From contig NZ_BAZF01000022.1 of the NCBI RefSeq assembly GCF_000813145.1, positions 1 to 64,000 on the forward strand: DNA of 64,000 nt, given 5' to 3'. This document shows positions 1 to 7,475 of this stretch, piece by piece; the stretch's first letter is position 1; the number at the start of each line of letters is the position of its first letter. A program made the position numbers and the translations under genes. This DNA is from Geobacter sp. OR-1 (lineage in GTDB: Bacteria > Desulfobacterota > Desulfuromonadia > Geobacterales > DSM-12255). The notes beneath the pieces were generated by a model that saw nothing but the letters and a program-made list of their open reading frames with translations, made no database searches and was not told the DNA's origin.

Positions 1-2
1 CC

Positions 3-113
3 AGTAAGTTTTCAGTGGCCGATGGGTTCTCGCTGACAGAAACGCAGTCAGCGTCGGGAGAGAAAGTTGCCCTTAGTTCGGTCTCCTATTTCAAACCGAT
101 GAGCGCTATATAG
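3..113 (+). CDS. 3' end of an unidentified gene (partial)
   Basis: An open frame runs from the window edge to a TAG at 111-113, giving about 36 residues rich in Ser, Ala and Val. I do not recognise it. It lies immediately before, and in the same frame as, the gene starting at 120, so it could be the tail of an upstream cargo gene of the integrated element, or a chance open frame. Nothing more can be said without the sequence to the left. Confidence 0.3.
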   Translation, partial: SKFSVADGFSLTETQSASGEKVALSSVSYFKPMSAI

Positions 114-119
114 TACAAG

Positions 120-587
120 ATGCATGAAGCAGACAAAGACGGCTTTGTGAAGTTTGAGATTACTGATGGCAAGACCACGGGTTCTGAAGTAACTATTACG
201 CTTGATGAATCGTCTACGTCCAAATTGATTGTCAAGGTTGAGTGGGCATCTAGGCTGTACCAGCAGTTGACGAACCTGGCCATCGGCTTGGCGGTAATTG
301 TGACGGCAATTGTCGGCATTTCGGCATGTGTTGAAAAGTTTCAAGAAGGTAGCTGGCCTGAACTCTTGCTGTTTATTGTCCTGCCTTGGAAATTCATCTG
401 GACAGCATTTCTTGCGCTCCTTATTACATCAGTGCCGGCAATGATCATTGCCTGGATCGCCTCGAAAATTGTATTTCTCCTCGGCCCCAAAAGGTTTAAT
501 GCTGACGAATTGAATAAAGTTAAGCGGGGAGATCGTCGGACTAGTGAAAATGATGGCCTAACTGCTGCCACCCATAAAATCTGGTGA
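120..587 (+). CDS. hypothetical membrane protein of the integrated element
   Basis: 155 residues. The first ~45 residues are hydrophilic and predicted beta-rich; two hydrophobic segments follow at about residues 52-70 (a run of Leu, Ala, Ile, Val with Gly) and 88-122 (probably two closely spaced helices), and the last 30 residues are charged. The ATG at 120 is the first start after an in-frame TAG at 111. No family is recognised. It is the only clear plus-strand gene in the element and faces the minus-strand integrase block, so it is probably cargo. A small membrane protein next to a toxin/antitoxin pair could be a defence or immunity component, but nothing in the sequence shows this. Confidence 0.6.
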   Translation: MHEADKDGFVKFEITDGKTTGSEVTITLDESSTSKLIVKVEWASRLYQQLTNLAIGLAVIVTAIVGISACVEKFQEGSWPELLLFIVLPWKFIWTAFLALLITSVPAMIIAWIASKIVFLLGPKRFNADELNKVKRGDRRTSENDGLTAATHKIW

Positions 588-783
588 TCAATAACCTGGA
601 TCTGATCATCTTCCGATTCCTTACACAGTCATTAACCAACCTGAAGAGGGATGGTATGATGCGCCTGCCTGACACCATCTTCGCATAGTCAATGATGTCC
701 AATTATGGCAGTAAAAACTGAAATTGAGGTTGATGTATGAGAAACTGCTGATTTTACGGGTATTTGTTGAGGCTTTGCGAAAA

Positions 784-890
784 TGACACGTTATGCATTA
801 TTTTTTCTAAAAACGACATCTTATGCTTTATTCACTAACATAAGGCGGGATGATTAATTAAACCCGGAAATAACGACAACTTATGCAATA
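784..890. repeat. three phased direct repeats (iteron-like)
   Basis: Three copies of a 17-bp motif, roughly CGACANCTTATGCATTA, start at 784, 814 and 874. The central TTATGC lies at 791, 821 and 881, so the spacing is 30 and 60 bp, i.e. whole multiples of about three helical turns. The slot at 844 holds only a degenerate match. The copies lie in the AT-rich 310-bp gap (588-897) between the 3' ends of convergent genes, where promoters are not expected. This fits binding sites for a replication initiator or a partition or transfer protein better than a simple operator. No other feature was seen in the gap. Confidence 0.6.
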
Positions 891-897
891 TTTTGCG

Positions 898-1385
898 TCA
901 AGATATGTTTAACTCCACACATTGTGAACTCCTTTCTACTGTAATTGTAGGCGCGTTTTCATGCGGTTGCATTGCGGACTCATTGCTATCGCATTCCAGA
1001 ATGTCAGCGGGCGCATCATTTACTTGTTTTTTAGACCACTTAGCGTGCGCCGCTTTACGGGCTGCTTCGCTTCGAACGGCAGCCGCGCTGGCATAACCGT
1101 TATGCTCAACCCAGTCGTGCACAGAGTACATGCCATCGCAATCTTGGTCGATAAACCCAGTTTCTATCAGGGCGCTCACAAACTGCTTGGAATCCCCCTC
1201 CCAGCCTGCCATCAGTGCTATGTCTACATCATCGAGACCCGATAGCACACCGTTCGGGCGGTCCAGCGCAACAGCAATCCAGAGGTCGACTAAAAACCCC
1301 GTCCCGTCTTCCCCAAGGCGCATTTTTAGTTTTTCCGTTTACGATGCCCCCGGAAACTCACAGAAACCCGGATGTCAGTGTTCAC
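898..1385 (-). pseudogene. phage replication-organizer-like protein, frameshifted
   Basis: The main open part (1323 to 898, 141 residues) reads like the replisome-organizer or DnaT-like proteins of prophages, with a stretch LVDLWIAVALDRPNG, an acidic GLDDVDIALMAGW segment and a basic ARKAAHAKW segment. It lacks the usual N-terminus. That N-terminus is present upstream in another frame: a GTG at 1385 behind a GGAG-type site encodes MNTDIRVSVSFRGHRKRK and then hits TAA. One extra A in the A5 run at 1330-1334 joins both parts into RKRKKLKMRLGEDG. The gene is therefore broken by a one-base deletion, or read by -1 slippage. Family assignment is by resemblance only. Confidence 0.6.
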
Positions 1386-1429
1386 GTTTCGCTCCGCAGC
1401 CGCCCCCACAGCAGCATTCCTAATAGTTT

Positions 1430-1672
1430 TTACTTCCTTGGCCTACCTGGTCCTGGCTTGCCGCTGCCGATTTTGCTAATATCTTTAGGCGGCAGTTGGA
1501 CGGCGGAGCGGGTCTTACACCATTCCTCGACTTCCGCTGCGTCCCAGCCTACAACACGACCACCCGCGGTCAATTTACGCCGTGACGGAAATTGGCCGAC
1601 CTGTTCCAGCCTGTAAATGGCCGAGTCCGACAAACCCGTTCGCTCGCGCACTACTTTTCGCCGTAATATCAT
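1430..1672 (-). CDS. AlpA-like phage/element transcriptional regulator
   Basis: 80 residues from the ATG at 1672, which has a perfect AGGAGG at 1680-1685. The frame is open further upstream to 1777, but those starts lack a ribosome site. The protein is a small winged-helix/MerR-type helix-turn-helix of the AlpA family: residues 5-25 carry the helix pair (LRRKVVRERTGLSDSAIYRL), then FPSRRKLTAGGRVVGWDAAEVEEW, the typical recognition loop and last helix. AlpA proteins commonly switch on integrase or excision genes of cryptic prophages and islands, and here it sits a few genes downstream of the integrase. The basic GPGRPRK tail may add DNA contacts. Confidence 0.8.
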   Translation of the reverse strand: MILRRKVVRERTGLSDSAIYRLEQVGQFPSRRKLTAGGRVVGWDAAEVEEWCKTRSAVQLPPKDISKIGSGKPGPGRPRK

Positions 1673-1852
1673 TTTTGCGCCTCCTGTTTTTTGACTGTTC
1701 ATGATGGGGGGTATCGTTTCTGTGGCCATAACTTGGCATAATGACGAAACGCCATAGCAAGAGTTTTTTAAACGCAAAAAAGCCGGGTTTCCCCAGCTTA
1801 TATCACTAACAATATTCGGCTTTTATAAGATTATGACGCTATTCGGTGTAAA

Positions 1853-2611
1853 TTATGACGCGTCATTTTTTAAGTTATTTATTATTTTTTTACCGGCCTT
1901 CGCCCAAGCGTCACCGTTTTTTCTTGGGTTTCCTTTTTTCTCTTGATCCTCAGTATAAGTCTTTTGAGGGTCTGCTAATCTTGCTATCTCATGGCCCCGA
2001 AGATTGTAGCTACATTCATACTTCAATTCGCCTGCAATAATGTCTCGTAAGTGGTTTGGTTTAAATTTCCCGCTCATTTCTTTTCTTCGTCTCACTGAAT
2101 ATTCTTCTGGTGACTCGCTATCATTCGCTTGCTCTGATATAGGGGTTTCCGAAGGTACAGATCCTTTTTCTTGTTTTTCGAGGGCGCTTAATAAGTTTTG
2201 GATGTCCTTAATGGGAATGCGAATGTCATTGACAGAAAAACTGTGGCCCATTGCTAGGCGATGAGCAACAAATCGACTATCAAGATCCCCAAGTTCTGTA
2301 CCTGTAATCATGTGTCCTCGTGTGATTGGAGAACCTGAAGTTGTAAACAATGCTATTTTGCCTAAAACCTTATCTCCATCCCAATGCCGAGGGACTAGTA
2401 GGCACTTATTATAAATGGGTTCCACTGCTTTGACTAAGCCTGCATCAATGACTGAATCCCTTATATCAGGATAATAGAACTCTCCTGGAGTTGGCACCAA
2501 AGCTAAGAGAATACCTTGCTCTAGGTAATATCGGACACGTTCAACCGGACATTTCAGAATTTCATTTGCAGCATATTCAATTGTTACAAAGGGAGGATGT
2601 AAAGGTATCAT
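1853..2611 (-). CDS. hypothetical protein of the integrated element
   Basis: 252 residues, start at 2611 behind GGAGG. The N-terminal ~40 residues (IEYAANEILKCPVERVRYYLEQG) look like a MerR-type or DNA-binding helix segment seen in several small element-encoded proteins. The middle is mixed alpha/beta and the last 70 residues are strongly charged (Lys, Glu, Asn) and probably disordered or nucleic-acid binding. No enzyme motif is visible. It lies between the AlpA-like gene and the toxin/antitoxin pair on the same strand, preceded by a structured leader. Function unknown. Confidence 0.65.
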   Translation of the reverse strand: MIPLHPPFVTIEYAANEILKCPVERVRYYLEQGILLALVPTPGEFYYPDIRDSVIDAGLVKAVEPIYNKCLLVPRHWDGDKVLGKIALFTTSGSPITRGHMITGTELGDLDSRFVAHRLAMGHSFSVNDIRIPIKDIQNLLSALEKQEKGSVPSETPISEQANDSESPEEYSVRRRKEMSGKFKPNHLRDIIAGELKYECSYNLRGHEIARLADPQKTYTEDQEKKGNPRKNGDAWAKAGKKIINNLKNDAS

Positions 2612-2644
2612 CTCTCGCGCCTCCTGCAGCGCCCTGGAGGATTA

Positions 2645-2702
2645 ATCGCGGGAAACCGCCCCAGGAAAGGCGGCTTGTCGTCTGGCCGGACTATCCCGCG
2701 AA
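2645..2702 (-). other. structured 5' leader of the 1853-2611 gene
   Basis: On the minus strand the sequence folds into a long closing stem (CGCGGGA at 2695-2701 paired with TCCCGCG at 2648-2654) around an inner stem (CCGCC/GGCGG with a short A-rich loop). It stands between the terminator of the toxin/antitoxin genes and the start of the next gene, in the position of a 5' leader. It could be a regulatory hairpin, a processing site, or a remnant. No known riboswitch is recognised. Confidence 0.3.
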
Positions 2703-2727
2703 AAGAAAAGGGGACTCGAAAGCCCCC
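2701..2727 (-). terminator. rho-independent terminator after the antitoxin gene
   Basis: On the minus strand a G-rich 7-bp stem (2710-2716 with 2721-2727, one G-U pair) closes a UUCG tetraloop and is followed by a T-rich run (TTTTCTTTT). It lies 7 bp after the antitoxin stop codon. Confidence 0.75.
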
Positions 2728-2733
2728 CCGTTG

Positions 2734-3096
2734 TTATGCTGCCAGTTTTGCCGTTGCCGTGATTTCAGACCACGGGACAGAATAAAGCCCGTTCTCGTCT
2801 TTTTCTATCAAGCCGATGCCCTCCAATGCCTTAACATCGTCATGCACATTCTTGTAATTCCGCTTCAGAACCTTTGCCAATGCATATATGGTCATGCCGT
2901 TAGACTTGTGAAGGGTGTCCAGCAAGATGAACCGTTTCGGGGTGATATGCTCCAGAAAGGTCTTCATGTCACCGAAGTATACCCGTTCAACCGGAGGTTC
3001 CGGAATAATCCCCTTTTCGGCATTTTCCAGGATCTCCATAACCTCATTGTTGAAATCGGTCTCACTGGCAATGCCTACCCGAAAATCGCGTTTCAT
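2734..3096 (-). CDS. antitoxin-type HTH regulator (HVO_A0114-like) of a TumE-type module
   Basis: 120 residues. The C-terminal two thirds is a winged helix-turn-helix (PKRFILLDTLHKS, then MTIYALAKVLKRNYKNVHDD, then a wing with GLIEKDENGLYSVPW), as in the MarR-like HVO_A0114 family of putative antitoxins. It starts inside the toxin gene (ATGA overlap at 3093-3096), so the two are translationally coupled, toxin first. By analogy it neutralises the toxin and represses the shared promoter through the palindrome at 3400-3424. The N-terminal 35 residues are acidic and may be the toxin-binding part. Confidence 0.75.
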   Translation of the reverse strand: MKRDFRVGIASETDFNNEVMEILENAEKGIIPEPPVERVYFGDMKTFLEHITPKRFILLDTLHKSNGMTIYALAKVLKRNYKNVHDDVKALEGIGLIEKDENGLYSVPWSEITATAKLAA

Positions 3097-3386
3097 ACGG
3101 CCCCCTTGTCAAACCACGCTGCCTTGTCTGTGTTGAAGTCCCTGAAGAGCTGTGGAAGTGTCACAAACTGGTAAGGCTCTTCCCTGTCTCCAATATGCCG
3201 ATGGTCTCCCTTGCCTCGCTCATTGTCATACCTGACGATACACGTTCCATCAGCAAGCCCGAAATAAAAGCGGTATTTAAAGGAGTGAGCACAACCGGGA
3301 ACTGAAGGAGAGACTCGCCAAACAACAACTTCTGTGATGGTTCCCCCCACGATCTGCTTGTTTCTTACAATAAGCTCTGATCCCAT
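3093..3386 (-). CDS. TumE-like toxin (DUF6516)
   Basis: 97 residues resembling the TumE/DUF6516 toxin family: a beta-rich N-terminus, the VWRVSPSVPGCAHSFKYRFYFG segment, then CIVRYDNERGKGDHRHIGDREEPYQF, in which the conserved YDN, GKGDHRH and EPY elements are typical, and a C-terminal helix. The conserved His/Arg/Asp cluster is probably the active site, presumably a nuclease-like activity; this is inference from the family. The start at 3386 follows an AAGG site. It overlaps the antitoxin gene by 4 bp. Confidence 0.75.
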   Translation of the reverse strand: MGSELIVRNKQIVGGTITEVVVWRVSPSVPGCAHSFKYRFYFGLADGTCIVRYDNERGKGDHRHIGDREEPYQFVTLPQLFRDFNTDKAAWFDKGAV

Positions 3387-3399
3387 CGATATCGCCTTT

Positions 3400-3424
3400 A
3401 TATATGGTAAAAATTACCATATAT
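3400..3424. promoter_or_regulatory. palindromic operator of the toxin/antitoxin operon
   Basis: A perfect 11-bp inverted repeat (ATATATGGTAA, spacer AAA, TTACCATATAT) sits 14 bp before the toxin start codon. Its position across the expected promoter fits autorepression by the helix-turn-helix antitoxin. Confidence 0.7.
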
Positions 3425-3444
3425 GCAATGATAATTCAAGCTTG

Positions 3445-4833
3445 TTATGCCGATTTCCTACCGGCTGTTATCGGAATGACGTTGCTCTCTGTATTGGTTA
3501 CAATGCTGTTCAGTTTGCGTTCCCATGCCTCCATAGCCATTTGCTTGTCTCGATCATACTTGTTTTTGTTGTAGGTCCGGATTTCCCCTTTTTTCAGGTG
3601 GGCGAGAATGGCATCGACCACTTCATCCGGGTAGCCGATCTCGGAAATCATAGTAGCGCAAGTCCGACGAAGATCGTGGGGAGTAAACTTTGCAATACCG
3701 AGTTTCTTCTCGTCCGGGACAATGAATTGCTTGCGCTTGAATTTGTTTTTAGCGGTACTGACAGCCTTCTTCCATGTCGCCGGTTTGGGTTTCACCTCAT
3801 GAGTCAAAAGGTTCCGTCGCAATGCAGCACTGACAGCACGCTCGGTGATACAGTCATCTATCACCTTGTCGTTATCATCCAGCTTGGTTATGGGTGAGGG
3901 GAATAGATAGCCCTTGCCCTTGGTGTCCCCGATCAATGAAAGCGCCATTTCGGTCAAATATATGCGCTGCTTGCGTGGTATCTCCTTGGTGATCTTGGTT
4001 TCCTTCGGTGTGAACTCCCACCACTTTCCGTTGATCTCGCTGGCGTGCATGGCCGTAACTTCTCCAGGTCTTTGCCCGGTCAGTAATATGAGCTTCAAAA
4101 TATTCCTGATCTCTCCCGATATAGCGGTGTTGTCGATACCGGTCAAAAACGCCTTCACTTCCTCTTCGGTAAGGTTACGCTCCTTTGATACAGGTCGTGG
4201 GAGTTCTTCCCCCCTCTCAAAAGCGTAGCAGGGTGTTGTAACAATGATCTCCTGCTTGACTGCATAGCGGAACATCCGCCTGATGATCTTGAATGTGTTG
4301 GTAATGATACCGTTTCCACGGCCCTGCATATTGTCCAAAAGCCGGAGAACATCCTTCCGGGTGATATCTTCAACCTTGCGCTCCCCCCATACCGGGACAA
4401 CATCTTTATTCAATATCCGCTGGTCTTCCTCCCACGACGTTTTTAACGGGTTCGCATGTTCGTTTTTGGCGTCTGATACCTTCCGGATGTATTCAGTGAC
4501 AAGCATCCCCACCGTTGGGTGCTTGTCTCGATCTTCACGCGCCTGCCGTTCTGCTGCGTGTTTCTGGTCCCGCTCTTCCTGCGGGTCACGAGGGTTCTGT
4601 TTATCATGAAGTATTGAGTATGCGTTGCTGTAGGCTGTTCTTGCATCAGCAAGGCTCATGGTGGGATAGATACCCAAGTTCATTTCCCGGCGCTTGCCGT
4701 CAAAATTGTAGATAAAGAGCCAAGTCTTGACGCCAGTGGGAAGAACTCGTATTGAAAACCCCTTTGACTCTCGAACGTAATACTTCTTCTCCTGGGGTTT
4801 CAGGTTGCCGATGAGTTTGTCGGTGAATTTCAT
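3445..4833 (-). CDS. int: P4-type tyrosine recombinase (integrase)
   Basis: 462 residues from the ATG at 4833, which has an AAGGGGG site; the frame is open to 4884 but without a better site. Order: N-terminal DUF4102-type arm-binding domain (~1-90), SAM-like core-binding domain (~105-205), catalytic domain (~220-440). Catalytic residues visible: Arg255 in TGQRPGE, His386 and Arg389 in FTPHDLRRT, His412 in ILAHLKK and Tyr421 in RTYNKNKY. The gene looks intact. It lies beside a tRNA-Pro 3' fragment (attR) and reads into the element, as usual for islands that integrate in tRNA genes. Insertion and excision of the element are its expected roles. Confidence 0.95.
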   Translation of the reverse strand: MKFTDKLIGNLKPQEKKYYVRESKGFSIRVLPTGVKTWLFIYNFDGKRREMNLGIYPTMSLADARTAYSNAYSILHDKQNPRDPQEERDQKHAAERQAREDRDKHPTVGMLVTEYIRKVSDAKNEHANPLKTSWEEDQRILNKDVVPVWGERKVEDITRKDVLRLLDNMQGRGNGIITNTFKIIRRMFRYAVKQEIIVTTPCYAFERGEELPRPVSKERNLTEEEVKAFLTGIDNTAISGEIRNILKLILLTGQRPGEVTAMHASEINGKWWEFTPKETKITKEIPRKQRIYLTEMALSLIGDTKGKGYLFPSPITKLDDNDKVIDDCITERAVSAALRRNLLTHEVKPKPATWKKAVSTAKNKFKRKQFIVPDEKKLGIAKFTPHDLRRTCATMISEIGYPDEVVDAILAHLKKGEIRTYNKNKYDRDKQMAMEAWERKLNSIVTNTESNVIPITAGRKSA

Positions 4834-4850
4834 GCGATCCCCCTTTGCAG

Positions 4851-4887
4851 AGGTTGCACGGCATTCATGCAACCTCTCATGCAACCT
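4851..4887. promoter_or_regulatory. repeated TGCAACCT sites upstream of int
   Basis: The octamer TGCAACCT occurs at 4868-4875 and 4880-4887 and in inverse orientation (AGGTTGCA) at 4851-4858, directly upstream of the chosen integrase start. Closely spaced copies here suggest binding sites for the integrase, an excisionase or the AlpA-like regulator. Confidence 0.5.
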
Positions 4888-5018
4888 TTTTTATCATGGT
4901 TGGACAAAAAACACTATGAAACAATAATACCGATAATATTTGCAATGTCAAGGTGTTATGATTGAGAGTACCGAGAAGGGGAAACGGAAAGAAACCCAAG
5001 AAATGCAGATATTACCAT

Positions 5019-5064
5019 CTTCGGGAGCAGGGGGTCGGAAGTTCGAATCTTCTCGCCCCGACCA
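5019..5064 (+). other. attR: 3' fragment of tRNA-Pro(CGG)
   Basis: The 46 nt match the 3' part of a tRNA-Pro: the anticodon region CTTCGGGAGCAGG, the variable loop, a complete T arm (GGAAG, loop TTCGAAT, CTTCT), the acceptor strand CGCCCCG, discriminator A and encoded CCA at 5062-5064. No matching 5' half precedes it, so this is not a functional tRNA gene. It marks the junction where an element entered the 3' end of tRNA-Pro; the intact tRNA should lie to the left of the window, at the other end of the element. Confidence 0.85.
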
Positions 5065-5074
5065 TAAAATTCGA

Positions 5075-5104
5075 GGGGTTACGGCAGATGCTGTAACCCC
5101 TTTT
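5075..5104 (+). terminator. terminator of the former tRNA-Pro gene
   Basis: A 12-bp stem (GGGGTTACGGCA with TGCTGTAACCCC, one G-U pair) is followed by TTTT, 10 bp after the tRNA fragment. It is the native tRNA terminator left on the chromosomal side of the insertion. Confidence 0.8.
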
Positions 5105-5139
5105 ATCATTTAGCCCTTCAAGTATTTCTGTTCCATTGT

Positions 5140-6339
5140 TCAATAAGCCCAGTAGGGACCATTCCCCAGGCCGGATGATTTCCCTTCGATGCCGACAAAG
5201 ACTTTTCGGCCGAGGAAAAACGGTAGCCCCCAGTCAAATCCGCCGAATGACTCCCCGCCAAGCTCGGCAAACACATTATTGGCTGACCGAAAGAGGTTTT
5301 CGGCGTTTCCGATCGCAAAGGGAACCGAGCCGATCGGCGCGCCACCGGCGCCGATATTGGTTGCCGAAAGCAAAACCGTCGCTGGCGGGCAGAACCAGGA
5401 GCTATTGGAAGTGCATGGCGGCAGTTGGCTTGGCGATCCATTGAAAAAGAGGCCGTTTGAACCGCTGTCGATGAAACTATTGGTGTAACTTATGCCGCTG
5501 AACTGGGTGGTGAAGTCCCCAAACTGGCTGGTAGGGTATGTCGTCACCCCCGTTGTCGAGTTGTTGGGCTGGGTGCCTATTCCTAACACGAGTAGACCGG
5601 AGGAAGATGGCATGCCGCCGGCAGGGACTTTTGGCAGTTGCACCAGGACACCGTTGTTGTCCTGAGGCAGATGCGCCACCGGATTCTGTACCTGACTGGC
5701 GACCGGGACTGCAGCCCCTCCGCATGCCGTGCCGTTGCATGAAAAATAGACCTGGTTGTTTGCACTCACCGCACACCCTGTACCGCAGTCCTGAACAAAC
5801 AGTCCGACGCCCAGGATTCCGTTGAAGCCGGCTTGGGTCGGATTTTGATCGAGGCTGGCGACGTTCGGGGGTGAGCAGACAGGGGGCACTGATCCGAACG
5901 TGGCATCGATTACCTGAATCGGCACCGTAACCTTCGGTTCGCCACCGAGGTAGACATCCGCCATCTGGACCGGCCCCCAGACCCCGGAGCCGTCCAAAAA
6001 CGGGATGCACTCGGCGACTGAAGCCGAACCTACAGTTACCTGAGCAAGCGGCAAACCGTTTAATGCCGATTTGAAGATCCGCAGCCCATAACTTCCGGTA
6101 TCCAGCAGAATATGGTCAACGGTCTGGCAAACCGAACTTCCGGGGGGGCATACCTTGACACTGACGAACGGCGTATTGGGAGCGGCACTGAATGAACGGT
6201 TCACGGTAATGGCAATTTCATTGGCAGTGCCGGATGGAGGGGGCACCGAGACGACCGGGGAGGAGTCAGAACCACCGCTGCCGCAACCAGCCATTACCGA
6301 CAGGACAAGCAATTGAATCAGCTTACTTGATTTCATCAA
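5140..6339 (-). CDS. DUF3443 lipoprotein with two D-[TS]-G motifs
   Basis: 399 residues. A signal peptide ends in the lipobox VMAGC (Cys ~19), followed by a Gly/Ser/Pro linker. The body matches DUF3443 proteins. Two motifs resemble the paired active-site motifs of pepsin-like aspartic proteases: ILLDTGSYGLRI in the first half and FIDSGSNGLFF in the second, each preceded by hydrophobic residues, with several Cys pairs that could form disulfides. It overlaps the DUF2844 gene upstream by 17 bp, a pairing seen elsewhere. Located in the outer membrane or periplasm; protease activity is inferred, not shown. Confidence 0.85.
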   Translation of the reverse strand: MMKSSKLIQLLVLSVMAGCGSGGSDSSPVVSVPPPSGTANEIAITVNRSFSAAPNTPFVSVKVCPPGSSVCQTVDHILLDTGSYGLRIFKSALNGLPLAQVTVGSASVAECIPFLDGSGVWGPVQMADVYLGGEPKVTVPIQVIDATFGSVPPVCSPPNVASLDQNPTQAGFNGILGVGLFVQDCGTGCAVSANNQVYFSCNGTACGGAAVPVASQVQNPVAHLPQDNNGVLVQLPKVPAGGMPSSSGLLVLGIGTQPNNSTTGVTTYPTSQFGDFTTQFSGISYTNSFIDSGSNGLFFNGSPSQLPPCTSNSSWFCPPATVLLSATNIGAGGAPIGSVPFAIGNAENLFRSANNVFAELGGESFGGFDWGLPFFLGRKVFVGIEGKSSGLGNGPYWAY

Positions 6340-6793
6340 TGCTCACTCCTGACGGAAGCAGGGCCGGATCATAGGCGCGGCCCTGCAGATTTCGCATATG
6401 ACCCCATTTCTCGACTACCAGGGTGTCAGTGTTTATCCGGTAGTCTCTTCGACCCTTGCTGCGCGGAGAATTTTTCACGGCCTGCCGGTATTTCCCTGCA
6501 TAGGAGCCCAGCAACGTCGTGAGATCCGGATGGGCCAGGCCGTTCCAGGCCACGGCAAAGACGATTCCTGCAGGGGCAACATATTCCCGCACCCGATATG
6601 CATCTGCCACTATTTCCCGAACCGTATATCCGATACGGTCTGTCACTGTCCCGCGAACGCCTGCAAGAGCACGATGATCTTTCTCCACCGACACCACGGA
6701 TTCGCCGAGTGTGGCCATGGCATGCCGTGGCGCCAGCAGCGAAACCGACACTAACCCCAGAGCAAGAACCAAGACCGGCAGATATCTTTTCAT
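6323..6793 (-). CDS. DUF2844 periplasmic protein
   Basis: 156 residues with a signal peptide cut near AMA (residue ~27). It belongs to DUF2844 by its core (TVREIVADAYRVREYVAPAG, FAVAWNGLAHPDL, LLGSYAGKY). The function of the family is unknown. It is translationally coupled to the DUF3443 gene that follows, so the two proteins probably act together at the cell envelope. The start ATG at 6793 has a GGAG site 10 bp upstream. Confidence 0.85.
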   Translation of the reverse strand: MKRYLPVLVLALGLVSVSLLAPRHAMATLGESVVSVEKDHRALAGVRGTVTDRIGYTVREIVADAYRVREYVAPAGIVFAVAWNGLAHPDLTTLLGSYAGKYRQAVKNSPRSKGRRDYRINTDTLVVEKWGHMRNLQGRAYDPALLPSGVSIDEIK

Positions 6794-6848
6794 AGAGGTG
6801 AACTCCGAACCAAACCCGGTTTACACTCACGATCCGCTGCAGCAGCCT

Positions 6849-7475
6849 CTAGAAATAAGTTACGTCCAGCAACGGTGCCAAGACACCGCGGTTCGGTCCG
6901 GTGGTATCATTAATCTCGATTATCCCCGGTGTGACCAGCCCGAAATCCTCCATTATCCGGATCTGGAAGTTCGACAGCCCCAGGCGTTGTGCCTCTTCCA
7001 TCAGAGCAGTAACATCCACCGAAACGTGCCTGCCTGAATCGGATGAGAAAATCGGGAATCTGATCACGGTTGTTACCAGCTGAGAACTGTCGTAATTTGC
7101 TGCCAGCAGAGTAGTTCCATAGGAAACAAGCTCAATACGCATTGGGATAGTGCTGGCTGTCGATTGGAAGCTGTTGATGAACAGATCGAGTGTCGCCGAG
7201 ACAATGGTCGCATTTAACGGTACTCCATCTATCCCGCCCAAGGGAAAGTCGAGAAACGCGCGGCTTTCCCCAACAGCGTCAATACCGGCAAAAAGGCTCT
7301 GGAGGCTCCCCTGGGCCACAGCGAATGTTGCCGGACCGGTTTTGGTGATTTCGCCGTCCAAGGTTGAGTCACTGATGATCTGGGTATTTGGTGGTGGTGA
7401 ACTGCCTCCACCACCACAACCGAACATTGCCAGGGCGACAAGCACCAAAACCAGCGCAAATAATTTCCTTTTCAT
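6849..7475 (-). CDS. lipoprotein with a DNRLRE-like beta-sandwich
   Basis: 208 residues from the ATG at 7475, behind GGGAGGG; the frame is open to 7544. Lipobox AMFGC (Cys ~20) followed by a Gly/Ser/Pro linker. The rest is beta-rich and resembles DNRLRE/CBM-like adhesion modules: RAFLDFPLGGIDG, SATLDLFI, then VSVDVTALMEEA and LSNFQIRI, ending in LAPLLDVTYF. Probably a surface-anchored structural or binding protein. It precedes the DUF2844/DUF3443 pair on the same strand (55-bp gap) and may be co-transcribed. Confidence 0.7.
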   Translation of the reverse strand: MKRKLFALVLVLVALAMFGCGGGGSSPPPNTQIISDSTLDGEITKTGPATFAVAQGSLQSLFAGIDAVGESRAFLDFPLGGIDGVPLNATIVSATLDLFINSFQSTASTIPMRIELVSYGTTLLAANYDSSQLVTTVIRFPIFSSDSGRHVSVDVTALMEEAQRLGLSNFQIRIMEDFGLVTPGIIEINDTTGPNRGVLAPLLDVTYF

